Positions 41,367 to 54,816 of a DNA stretch of 64,000 nt are shown in pieces. Made by a program: the position numbers and the translations under genes. The notes under the pieces are model-generated. The model did no database searches and was not told the origin of the DNA. It was given only the letters and a program-made list of their open reading frames with translations. This DNA comes from Ramazzottius varieornatus (taxonomy: Eukaryota; Tardigrada; Eutardigrada; Parachela; Ramazzottiidae): NCBI GenBank assembly GCA_001949185.1, contig BDGG01000004.1, positions 2,670,912 to 2,734,911 of the forward strand, in the 5' to 3' direction. Position 1 is the first letter of the stretch. Each line of letters begins with the position of its first letter.

Positions 41367-42346
41367 TTCTCTTTTACTAGGTTGCGCACTGGTTGGTGGT
41401 TGACCATTGGTCTTGCTTGGTTAGTTAATGCTGGGTCAGCCAGAAGTAATCAGTAGTTAAACATTAGTCTACTAGGTTCAGTAGTTGACTACTGTTCTGC
41501 CAGTCCCTGGCCTTGCCCACATGGCAAATGTGTCATAGGCACTGGGCGAAATTGTTGAGGGCTGTGTCCAGCACTCAACAATAAGTCTTATGTCCAGCAG
41601 TCAATTTACCCTTGATCTGCTAATCACAAGACTTCTCACGTGAGGTCCTCGACCACTACCCTCAAACCATCTCGCCCACTAAAGTCTCTGGAACCCCGCA
41701 CTGACCACTTTATAGGCTATGTGGTCCCATCGCGTTCGTACAACTGATGACTGTGTGACGTAACGCTATGGCATCAGATGTGAATGTACCCGAAGGATCC
41801 CTTCTTTGATCTTTCCGCTCAGACTTGCCATAGAGTTAGAGTGCTCGGCTTCAAGAATTTAGAATGGCAGAAACGCAGTCTGTCCAGGACTCATTCTAAG
41901 CGCCACGCGGCAGGTCTGTAGGTGGCGCTCTCGCAAAACCGGATTATGTGCCAACATGCCATTATAGCGAAATCACGCATTGGTCGGTACCATCTCGTTA
42001 GGGCGTGGTCAACTGCAGCTGTAAAAGATCGTGATTGCGTTGAAAAGGGTGGACGAGCAAAATCAGCCAGACTCGGAAACTTCCTCAGCTGTTTTCCGTG
42101 CTAGACTTAGTTCCCACTTCCGGTCAGCTTCTCCCCTTCTCGGTCTATCAACGTTCTAGGTAAGATAATCCTCATCCCGATAATCCCTTCATGAATACCA
42201 GTATAGCCATCAGTAACGCTACAGCCTCTAGTGATGCTTTCGGTCCTAATTTGGCTTATTTCGTTCAGCCTCTTCTCCGAGGAGAACGGCGTGAACTTGG
42301 TACAGGAGTTTACAATCATTTCGTAGGTTTTCGAAAGCTTGCAAAG

Positions 42347-44994
<2,648 letters not shown>

Positions 44995-45416
44995 AAAACC
45001 TTCTTAGTGCTGGAGTCAGTTTCCGGCTCTCTGACACGTATAGTTTTATGCTTTTGTGTATTGTTTCTTTTTGTCTGGTGCTGGTTTGAATGTTTCTCAA
45101 CAATCAAAAATCCTATGCTAATTTTTGTGCCCGTATAGTCTAGCTTTGTCTTTGAATTGTGGAGGCCCGGTTATCTTGTAGTACATTATCCTACTCTTGA
45201 CTTCACAGTCTCGGGATCTTTGCTCGTAGTACGCAGCGTCGTTCTTGTGCTAAACTATGCTGATAGCAAAATGAAGTATTGTTTATTGGGCAACTATTGG
45301 GCTGAATCCCGAACCTGAGAGTTGCCGGCACCTTTCTTATTACAATGTTAGAAAAGTATCGTCAGGCCTGCTACGTCACGCACGGCAGCGTAAAGTACTC
45401 TCGCGTTTTTGTCTCT
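44995..45416. other. GAPDH downstream region
   Basis: GAPDH 3' UTR and spacer to the transposon. It is T-rich just after the stop, and nothing else was recognised. Confidence 0.45.
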
Positions 45417-47808
45417 CACGAGGGGACTGAGCCTCTCCCAGCCTCAATTCCGAAACCGAAACGGTAGAAAGATAGAGAAGAGCTTCCTCTATCGACTGGG
45501 ACAGTCGTAACCGGCTCAAAAATAACCTGGAAACTACAGCAGGAAGCAGAAGTGACGTAAGAATCTGGGCGGTACATGGCTATTCCGTCTAATCAAGTGG
45601 TTTGATTAACTAATGGTTGATTGGCCTTTTGATTGACGAAACTGCACCGTATTGCACAATATCAGCTGGTATTCAGTACAACGGCGGGCCTGTGGATGTC
45701 TTCCATAAAAATTCTACCATTTTCGTTCTCTTCATAATCCGAACGACATGCATACTGTGTGTCCTATGAAAATCCTGAAGCTTCTGGAGACGGGATATGG
45801 GCAGCACTTCAAGCCAAGCGACTCACCAAGTGCAGCTGATAAGCCGTTGAAGACGCTTGTGAAAGGTATTAATTCTTACTAATAATGTCGCACCAGTGTG
45901 ATATACGGGCTGACTGTTCTGTTCCAGAATTTTTGGACACTCATCTTAGCCAGGCTGGCTGCCCTGTTTTGCCTACCGAGGAGGACTTACGGTTCCAGCT
46001 GGCCACTAGGACCTCAAAATTTGATGAGTTCGAGAAGTCCATTGCCGAAACCAACCTGTTGACCGGTTATACCGAAGATGATTTCGATGCTACTCCAGAC
46101 GATCGTCTCACGAACTACGAACCTCTATCCAACGAAACTGAGCCGTCGTCGCACGAGCTGTTCTTCCCTAGAATACCGGATCCCAAAGTTCCATTTGACC
46201 AAGCAGCCGACGTTGACTACAAGAAACGGGCCCTGAGCCAGTTTCTGGACTGAGCCAGTCACCAAGAAGCGTCGTAGTCTGTCGTGCGTGCAGAAAAGAT
46301 TCAGGAAAGTGACTAGCGTACGTCGGCTGAGCGAATGGGAGAGACAGTTAGCAGCGGGAGGCTCGCGAATCGATAAGCTGAAAGCCATACGACTGAAGAC
46401 GGGAAAAAAGTTCTTCCTCGCCAAGCAGAAACCTCACGTCGTAAAAGACATGGACATCCAGCGATGGGCTCTCACAACAAACCGTGATCTTGGTCTGGCT
46501 GGCTTTACAGCTTACTCTTGGTGGGTTGCGAAGTTCGAACGGTACGTGTGGAGCGAGAGGCTAGTACGGATGTTATCAGGCCAAAGATCATAATAAATTT
46601 TTTTTCTTTTAGGTACTATGACATTTGCGGCAGGAAGAGTACCAAGTTTGTCACGGGAAAGTACCTGAAAGAAGAACCGGAAATGAAGAAGAGCGCAGAT
46701 GAATTTTTGCTCTAGCCAAATCAAAGATTCAAGCCTATGGGTTTGGCTGCTTATGGAATGCAGACCAGTCGGGCTTTGAGTACGAGATGCGTCCAGGTCG
46801 AACTCTAGCTTTTGTCGGCGCAAAACATGTTTTGGCACTCACGCGATCAGAAAATTCTATGACCCACAGTTATACGGTTATGATTAGCGTCTCTCCAGGT
46901 ACTCGAAAGTTTCTACCGGTTCACTTTCTCAGCCTGCAAGAAGACAAGGGTGTCTTCGGGCCCATCGTCAAACGAACCATGTTTAGAGCTAGAAACTTTC
47001 ATGTGACCGCTTCGACTTCCGGCAAGATGACCAAGCAGCTGTTTATCAAGTGGTGTGAGAAGGTGTTCTTTTTCCGCAAATGCATCATCACTGCATTTTC
47101 CTAGCCGATTCTTAGCCGACGTTCGCCGATCAGGACGCTGTCGAGGAAGTTAAATCTGAAGAGCTCGAGTACGAGATGATCCCAAATTTCACCTAAAGTA
47201 ACCGGTCAATTCAGCCACTTGACGTCCTCTGTTTCCGTATGTACAAGGGATACTTTCACAAGATTTCTAACTGGTTATTCCTGAATGATCAGCCTGTCCA
47301 GGTGCATCACCGAGAAGTGATCATTAAACTACATTCCTTGATCTATCAGCAGTTCACTTCACCCAGATTCCAAAACCTAATCGGACAAGCTTGGCACTTC
47401 TCAGGTTACATTGACAAGTCCTTTACGTATGTGAATCCGTCGGAATTCCGTTTCGATGGTCTGACTGGTCACTGCGACCACGGCAGCTGCTCACGTTCGC
47501 TACTTCTAAAATGTGGCTGGTGTAAAGCTCCTTTTTTCTTTCACCATTTCTACGAGAAATACCACTTTTGTAAAATTTATCCTTCTTGACATGTAGATCC
47601 AGACCTCTTTCCAATCAGATGATAGTCGCCTGATAAAATTACTAGCCATGTACCGCCCCGATTCTTACGTCACTTCCGCTTTCTGCTGTATTTTCCAGGA
47701 TATTTTTGAGCCGGTTACGACTGTCCCAGTCGATAGAGGAAGCTCTTCTCTATCTTTCTACCGTTTCGGTTTCGGAATTGAGACTGGAGGAGAGGCTAAA
47801 TCACCTCG
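45417..47808 (+). mobile_element. Decayed pogo/Tigger-type DNA transposon with long terminal inverted repeats
   Basis: Terminal inverted repeats of about 166 bp are seen at 45417-45582 and 47643-47808. They share long identical blocks such as ttccgaaaccgaaacggtag, agatagagaagagcttcctc, tatcgactgggacagtcgta and accggctcaaaaat, and their inner 30 bp are more diverged. Between them lies a broken DDE transposase reading. A target-site duplication could not be defined by eye. The TIRs are much longer than classic pogo ends, so the exact subfamily is open. Confidence 0.8.
45885..47589 (+). pseudogene. Broken pogo-like DDE transposase
   Basis: The reading changes frame several times. Open piece 45885-46253 is an acidic N-terminus ending at a TGA; a one-base shift there continues into PVTKKRRSLSC and on. 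Piece 46288-46590 carries the CENPB/Tc5-type helix-turn-helix (RWALTTNRDLGLAGFTAYSW, then RKSTKFVT). A T-run near 46705 shifts frame into the DDE core: LWNADQSGFEYE with the first Asp, GAKHV, MTHSYTVMISVS, FRARNFHVTASTSGKMT. Further breaks follow near 47065 and at a TAA near 47196, before IQPLDVLCFRMYKGYF. The end is a Cys/His-rich tail (LLLKCGWCKAPFFFHHFYEK, then YHFC). The separate pieces match the order of pogo-superfamily transposases. With several independent breaks the copy cannot be active. Confidence 0.8.
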
Positions 47809-48543
47809 TCAGGTTATAGTCTGTCGCAAGATCACAAGGCCTCACATTGGTCCAACTTCTTTCCGTGACCTCTGCCGTGACTTCAGCATTAACGGACCAG
47901 GACTTGGTCTTATCACGCATGTTTATCGTGCACGGAAACTTGACCACGCACATTTACCGATCGCAAAACATGGGAACGGTTCCCTTCGTTTAATTAATGT
48001 CAGCAGTGCAAGAAGCAGTGGGCGGAAGTCCGACAAAGTTCAGGACTGAAACTCTCTCTAACGATGGTTCAAACGTTAAGAATCGACGTAGAAACATCTG
48101 GGTTGAAGTAACCAACAAAAAAAGCACTAAACAACGACAACGCGTGCTTGCGAGGTGCTCCATGGAAAAGGTTAAGTTTGTGGTTTTGACGTGGAAGTGC
48201 TCGTGGAAAGCGTGCAGCTGAACCAGTCTATTATTCTGTGGAGTTTGGACAGTAAAAACAAACAAGGCGTGTGACGGTGAGCGAAGCGCAAGTTGTCAGA
48301 GTAAGTGAGCTAAAGGGAGAATATATGGCTGTTGACCTGCAGTAATTCATTGCTGACATAGCGATGTTTCCGGGGGCGGTCTTCGAAGATCCCGCACAGT
48401 GGCGTGCGAGCGAAAGGAGCAATGGGTGCTCCGTGAGTAGACGGCAAGATCTGAAGGCGGAAGGCCTCAATGAGGGGTGGCTTGCCATGAAGAAATTGAA
48501 CTATATGAGTTCGCCGAATTACTAGACCATCAGTCAGTCACAA
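47809..48543. other. Intergenic region
   Basis: Between the transposon and the prepropeptide-like gene. A 130-codon open frame runs across the TIR border (47648-48049), but half of it is TIR sequence, so it is not called. Nothing else was recognised. Confidence 0.4.
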
Positions 48544-49261
48544 TCCTGCAAGTAAAAGAAACGAAATATATGGAAGAAAGTTCCAGAAGCCGATGGTGTT
48601 CAGCAACTGGCATCGGCTTTGGTTCTCTGCTGCGAATTTCGCGCAAAATCTTACATTTGCCCATTCCTCGGAGTTTTGCCGCCAACTTCCGCATACCTCC
48701 CAGATCGATACCCATTGAAAGAGATGATTTCGAATGTGAGTGCGCTGCAGGAGACTTGGCATTAATGAACATGTCCGGTATCTCGATGCCCACTGCAGAA
48801 AAAAAATCATCCATTAATACAAACGTACTCCTTCCCTATTGTCGATCGAGGACCCGCGGTTAGAGTCCTCGATCGACGGCGGTAGAGACAGGCACACAGT
48901 ATTCGGTTGATTCACGAATTCTACACTTACAAGCTCGCTTGTTGTTTCGTAGAGTTTGATGCTTTTCCGCCAGCTGCTTCCACGGGATGCGAGCCATCTC
49001 GGCGAAGAATTCGCTGTTCGGTATCCGCTGGATATTCTCCCGCCAAACCTGGCTTTTAGCGTATCTCATGGCTTCTTTGTCGGCTGACTCCTTCCATGGA
49101 TCGGGGCCGGTAAGAGTCAGGGAAGATAATACTGAATTTTCTACGGTTACTGGTGCGGGAGCGGCGTCGGCAGAGAAGGGTACGCAACCTATGACGGCCC
49201 ATAGGACCGTTATTGACGAAAGGAGAAAGCAGGTGCAAGTTGGACGCTCTGGAAAGGTCAT
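48544..49261 (-). CDS. Neuropeptide-like prepropeptide with C-terminal amidation signal
   Basis: Exons in transcript order: 48931-49261, 48655-48792, and the last two bases of the stop at 48544-48545; 156 aa. A signal peptide (core CFLLSSITVLWAVIGCVPFS) is followed by a spacer containing EMARIPWKQLAEKH, then a dibasic site (NNKR, residues 106-109). The remainder (about 46 residues, starting ALGIEIPDMFINAKS and ending GGMRKLAAKLRGMGK) runs to the stop. Gly-Lys at the extreme C-terminus is the classic donor for an alpha-amide, giving ...LRGM-NH2. Both donors are strong (gtaagt, gtaaga), and the last intron falls inside the stop codon (T|GA). The peptide is not one I can name; GIDLGG faintly recalls DH31-type peptides, but the match is too short to trust. 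Confidence 0.6.
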
Positions 49262-51198
49262 CTTTTCAATTAGCCCGACTTCACTCCTGTGGTGGCAAGC
49301 TGAAAAAGAACAAGAAGATGTTGGACGGAAAACCCCGACGGAAAGAACCTACTTCTGGGTTGTTATATAAGCCCTTCTTCTAACGAAGGACGATGTTGTC
49401 ACGAAGTTCCTTATCTCGGTAATTAATTAGCTCAACGAAAGCTATAAACAACACTGTCTTCTTAATTTGTATAAAGTGATGATTTGAGTGACGCACATCC
49501 GTTGGTGCAATGAGTCAGATATGGATTGACCTTTCTTTAATTCAAACCTTCGCATGTCCTTCTAACGATTATTATACCGGTATCAGCACGGCGCAAGCGT
49601 TTATAAAATCAGAATTCCACAAACCCAGGGTTATGATTGAGCCCTGGCACCAACGAATGGATGAGCTCGGTATCCGAGATTTTCAGTTCAAGGCCAGAGC
49701 AGACAATGCAGTCGCCATGATGGAGGTGGCCGTGTGAGATATTGAAACTAAAATGGAATCGCTATGGCATACTCTCTCCAGGAAGCGCCGGTATTTAAAA
49801 GAGCAAAAGATTACCCGTCCCGAGCTTGCCGGAAAGCGGACGCCATGTTCAGAGAATACTCGGGGTCTTTAACCGGGTCTAGCCGGCGAACACGGCGAAC
49901 AAGCACAAAAGGTTCGATTTTGTTCTCGTAAACAAGCGTGTCCGTCCTTCAGAGCGATCAAGCGTCTATCTACCCCGGAAGCAGGTAAGTACTTTCATGA
50001 AAAGATCTAATCACGTAACAGAAACCCCTGGGTTGGAAAAAACAGGAAACCGTAATCGACTGGAGGTATCCGTTCGGATTAACATGACTTACCGATGGTC
50101 CTCTCACGTGCTGTTGGATCACGATGAGATGAGCTGCCGATCACAGAGTAGGCTCCTTTGCGCCTGAAAGAAAAAAGACTTTGAGGATGAGAAACTGCAA
50201 AGTGAGATCTTACGGCTCAGTCCGCGCTTAAAAGGATTTTATACCGCAATGAAGTTCGGACAGGGACTATATCTTTGATTTTGGACTACAGCAAACATAC
50301 TCGATCGCCGAGATTAAATCCGCAGTTTAATAAGGTCTCCCGAGCTCCTTTATCATCACTGACGTCGTTGCCTGTCCCACGTCGTAGGCGTTGCTGAACT
50401 TGATACCGGCTGGGATCTTCAAGATCTTTGGTCTCCGCTTGCCAAGTTGAGTGGGCTCCTGAAACAGTACGGGGAACCGTTTAGGATAAATCGTTGACTG
50501 TGGCACTTGATCACGATTATATTCCTCTATTGGCTCACAAGAGGAAGATGCCTCGATGTTACAGTATAAGGTCGATGCTTCCGCACCCCTGTCTTTGATA
50601 GCAAATCAATTTAGTTAAAACGCACTTGAACGCATTCCTGAAGGGCCAACCGATACTCATTAAAGATTCCGCAAAAGTGCTCTCGGATATTGACTGTCGA
50701 AACAGTACCAAGCCTCCGTACCGGGAACGTTGATGAAAATAAGGTGTGCTGCGCGTCATGTCGATCTCCCAGCGGAAAATCTGACGGACATTGTGATCTT
50801 AATGTGGGAGAGATCAATAATTATGATTATTATGCGAACTTCCTCTTCCGCCGTTCAAACTATACGAGACTCGGACCATGGGTCCCTACCGACCCCAGAG
50901 CTTCGGCGCCGGCAGGGCTCCTTCCATTGTCATCAGACCTAGGAAAAATCTCCTTTTCCCTGCTTCCAGCAGCAGTGGCCATTTGGAATAAACATTTGGA
51001 TCGTCGAAAAAATTACGACAAAATAGTGTCGGCCGTTTGCTGTCCAACCCGTATAGCACAGGCACTGAGATAGCGACGTAAATAGTCATGAGTAACGTGT
51101 CATCTGTCTAGGTGTTGTCAGGTATGACATGTTACCTATGCACATACAGCACACGAATTACAATTTACAAAGGAACACTTTTTAGCTTACCAGACATA
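49262..51198. other. Long intergenic region
   Basis: Nearly 2 kb with no gene I can support. The start region should hold the promoter of the prepropeptide gene. A 75-codon open frame at 49510-49737 and overlapping short frames around 50560-51090 have no recognisable features. I saw no tRNA, repeat or transposon here. Confidence 0.4.
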
Positions 51199-51372
51199 AT
51201 GGATCTTGCGACGTTTGGTGGGCCATACCTCCGTGACGTCTGGTCCGAGTCCAGACGGAATCTTGTTGCGGAAGCTGTCAAGATCTTCCCTTTACCAGTC
51301 TCGATTAGACAGCTTCTTTCCGACGTTGTCGGCTTCGTTGTCTACAACTTGCTGAAGAGAAGCCCGGACTGA
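51199..51372 (+). CDS. Small open frame upstream of OLA1
   Basis: A 57-codon frame, Met to TGA, starting [20 protein letters not shown] and ending NLLKRSPD. It carries a balanced amphipathic composition, including [20 protein letters not shown], that looks more protein-like than other short frames in the window. It ends 97 bases before the OLA1 start codon, so it could be a uORF of OLA1 or a tiny independent gene. No family was recognised. Confidence 0.25.
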   Translation: MDLATFGGPYLRDVWSESRRNLVAEAVKIFPLPVSIRQLLSDVVGFVVYNLLKRSPD

Positions 51373-51469
51373 GCTCCTGAGCCATTTCGGAACGCAGTGT
51401 GTGTCTCTGAAAGACTCAGCGTATTCTTTAACCGGCGTTCCGCGACGACGTCAGCTTCAAGCCTCCAAC

Positions 51470-53416
51470 ATGCCTCCAAAAGGAAAAGGCGACGAGAAAG
51501 CTCCTCCACCGCTGATCGGACGTGTCGGAACGACTCTCAAAGTTGGAATCGTTGGTGTTCCAAACGTGGGGTGAGAGAGCCTGCGCGAATCTTGTAAATA
51601 TTCGATATGTTAGGGGAACAGCATTTGAACAATTGCTAACACAATCAGCTGTTTGCTGAACCGGAAGTTTAGTGCCGTAATCTGTCCTTTCGTTCTGCAG
51701 GAAGTCGTCCTTCTTCAACGTGCTGACCAAAAGTTCTGTGCCCGCTGAAAATTTCCCGTTTTGTACGATCGATCCGAACGAAAGTAGGTATCTTGGTTCT
51801 TGGAACATCGTCCTGGGGCTATCTGTTGATGCTGATGGGCCGTAATGGTGCTGATTATGCATTAGCCAGAGGTAGTCACCATCACGTTGGTGGCGAATTA
51901 TAGTCAGATGATTCGTTCCGTTACTGATTGTGCTCGTTTTAGGTCGCGTTGCAGTCCCCGATGAACGATTTGACTATCTTGTAAAATTCCACGAACCTGC
52001 CAGGTAACCACACACGCAACAGCGTAATCTAACTAATGTTTTGGCCGAGCTGACGTTCTGTCGTCTGTTTTTCAGCAAGGTGTCGGCGTTCCTTAGCGTT
52101 GTCGACATTGCTGGCTTGGTCAAAGGAGCTTCTGCCGGACAGGGTTTAGGCAATGCATTTCTGTCGCACATAAGTGCTTGCGACGCCATATTTCTTATGC
52201 TCCGTGCGTACAGTATTCAATTTTCCATTAATTGAAAGATCTCAGTGCGGTCTGATAGATTCTCCAACTCTTTTTCCATAGGTGCTTTTGAAAGCGAGGA
52301 CATCACCCATGTCGAAGGCGATGTGAATCCCGTTAGAGATGCCGAGATTATCCTCGAGGAACTCAGGCTGAAGGATGAGGAAATGTTCAAAGAGAACTTT
52401 CAAAAGATTGAACGAGCCTACACACGTGGAAATGACAAGAAACTTAAACCGGAATATGACTCTATGGTCAAAATTAACAAGATTCTTGTCGAAGAGAAGA
52501 AACAGCTTCGGTTCGCAGAGTGGAGCGAACACGACATAGAAATCTTGAACAAGTATCTGTTCTTGACGGCGAAGCCCATTATCTACCTGGTCAACCTCTC
52601 CGAAGAGGATTACGCCAAGAAGAAAAATAAGTGGTACGACTGAAAAGACATACTTGAACAATGGCTGGTTCCCGCACTAAGAATTATCTTTGCAGGCTAC
52701 CGAAGCTCAAAGCTTGGATTGACCAGAACGACCCAGGAGCCGTTCTGATTCCACTGAGCGTTGCGCTAGAAGCTAAGTTGGTGGAGATGCCGGACGATGA
52801 AAGGAAGGCGTATCTTGCACAAAATAATCTGACGAGTGCCTTGGACAAGATCATCACCACGGGTTTCCGCTCATTGCAGCTGCAATACTTTTTCACTGCG
52901 GGAAAAGATGAGGTCAAAGCGTGGACGATTCAGGTAATCATCAGAATCGTTTTCAACCGGAAACGGATTGTCTGTGTTATACCGTATTCGACCAACTTCT
53001 TTCTGACCGAAGAAAGGCACGAAGGCACCGCAAGCTGCTGGAAGAATTCATGGTGATTTTGAGAAAGGTTTTATCATGGCGGAAGTGATGGCCTTCAACG
53101 ATTTCAAGGAAGCTGGTTCTGAAGCCGCAGTGAAGGTGAGCACCTACCTGTCTTACAGTCAGACACAGTTGCGAGGTACTTAAGTTCGGTCCTGGGAGTT
53201 ATTGCTGAAATGATGATGATGTCACGCGCTTTCAGGCTGCAGGAAAGTACCGTCAGCAAGGACGAAATTACACTGTGGAAGGTGACTTTCTAAGAGTTGC
53301 TCCCTATGGCGATCCTATTCAGCTGAATTTAATTGCGCCGTGTTGTGTTTCCAGATGGCGATATCATCTTCTTCAAATTCAACGCGGGAGCGGGTTTGCA
53401 GACGAAGAAGAAGTGA
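51470..53416 (+). CDS. OLA1: Obg-like ATPase 1
   Basis: Nine exons: 51470-51570, 51701-51783, 51943-52003, 52076-52203, 52282-52633, 52696-52933, 53013-53135, 53236-53281, 53355-53416; 397 aa against 396 in human. It is a cytosolic P-loop ATPase of the TRAFAC/YchF group. The P-loop is GVPNVGKSSFF (residues 29-39); the switch II region is [20 protein letters not shown]; the G4-type motif is VNLSEEDY, the YchF-type substitution linked to ATP rather than GTP preference. The TGS-type C-terminus has [43 protein letters not shown] and a Lys-rich end. The match to the animal family is continuous. Confidence 0.97.
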
Positions 53417-53602
53417 TCTTGCTCGATGAATGTTTTTTTTATCAAGCTCATCGTATATTTTCGAATATTACTTTTGTATAAGGGTACTGTGTATGTCCGT
53501 ACTAACTAGGTCCGCTCGAAATTTGTAGTGGTAGCTGTCTAATACCCTTCCTAGACGTCGCAGGACCCTACGGCGCGAAAAGAAAGAATTTCGTCACGGC
53601 GA

Positions 53603-54048
53603 ATGACTTTGACGTTTCTTCCAGGCTTTCTTCCATCTCGCGGGTGGAACGCGGAGGAATTACGGTGGCTACCAGCAAATATAAACTCGGGAGGTTCGAA
53701 CATCAGTACTTCGATAAGTTTCTCGCGGTGGAAGTTAACGGGCCGGATGGCGCTTCCGTGTGTACGGTACTCGTGGTGTACATTTCACCTTGCCAGTCCC
53801 GATACATCTCTCCTGAGCGAGAAGATGATACGTGGGAAGAGCTGAAAGCATCCACACACACAGAGGATCGCTTGCACGCGGATGCTCGTCGTTATGGGCG
53901 ACTGCGACCCCCATCTCTCTGACCTTCCGCTTGATGTACTAGTTGAGGGATCTAACAGTAACCACGAGCTTGTCAAGTACTTCCTCAATGACTGCGGGTC
54001 TCAGGTTGACGGGCGTATCCAACACGAATGTGCTGTTCGCAGTTGAGC
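53603..54048 (+). mobile_element. Fragment of a non-LTR retrotransposon endonuclease
   Basis: Two overlapping frames read as a damaged APE-type endonuclease. The first (to 53922) has RGGITVATSKYKLGRFEH, FLAVEVNGPDGASVCTVL and VVYISPCQSRYISP, matching the strand order of LINE ORF2 endonucleases. A shift near 53888 leads to MLVVMGDCDPHLSDLPLD, in place of the usual GDFN motif, and NHELVKYFLNDCG. There is no reverse transcriptase in the window, so the copy is truncated at both ends. Confidence 0.55.
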
Positions 54049-54816
54049 TACCATGCCGGGTGCAACATCAAGCAGCGCTGACAGGCTGTCATGCTGGCCG
54101 GAAGCGAATGATAGCGTCAGTGGACCCATGGTCTCCTGTGCTAGCGTAGCCCAGTTGGTGCGGACCTTTGGCTTGTTACAAGGCGTCAGACGCCATCCGA
54201 GATCTCGTTTGCTGTGCTCTTGAGTCTTTATTTCTACAGACATAATCAGATCAGTGAAAGGCCGGGTGCCAGTTCAGGACTTCAAAGCCACGTACCAGGA
54301 CCACACTCGGACGAGCGGACCAGACAGCAGTCAATAACAGTGCCTTGAGCCGAACTATAACAGTGCCGCCCGAAAGTGAACTTAAAGAAGAACTGCTTAC
54401 CGAAATCATTTAGTCCGTTGAGACTAATTAGGTCTACTTCTCGGACGTAACCAAGAAACTCAGTTTGAAGAAAGCGCTTGGACCGATAACTGCAGGGATT
54501 TCGGTCTACATCGACTACTTCCGTGCGCCCAGTGCGCCATCTGGTGAAGTATGGCTTCACGGGCTCCTGACGCCGTGAATTTATGGGTTCATTCCGGACG
54601 AATGGCGGAACCCCTTTGTGAAGACAAGTTTTTGATTGGTTAATTGTGAAGGACGTCACAAAGACCGTCACGTGGTGAAATGGCTGCGCAAGTCCTGGGT
54701 GGTTTGTGGGTGGTGTGATAAGATTCAGAACCTCCCGTTTTTACTCAACGTACCGCCTTGGAGGAGTCCTCAACTTTGCCTATCCCACCCCACCAAAAGA
54801 CCATTGTGAAGCGGAA
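54049..54816. other. Upstream region of the Sp-type gene
   Basis: No exon was recognised. The frame of the Sp-type gene stays open upstream to 54706 without an in-frame ATG, so part of this is 5' UTR. A ctacttccg motif sits near 54517. Confidence 0.45.

Larger units (their letters stand above)
40085..42346. other. Upstream region of GAPDH and RGG gene
   Basis: No accepted exon. It contains the right inverted-repeat arm (40684-40731), a small foldback element (41217-41366) and, just before GAPDH, a cacttccgg motif at about 42115. That motif is followed by pyrimidine-rich sequence, a plausible TATA-less promoter. The short open frames have no resemblance to known proteins. Confidence 0.45.

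Noticed and set aside
47648-48049. 134-codon open frame downstream of the transposon
   Set aside because: Its first 160 bases are the right TIR of the pogo-like element and the rest shows no domain or splice signals.
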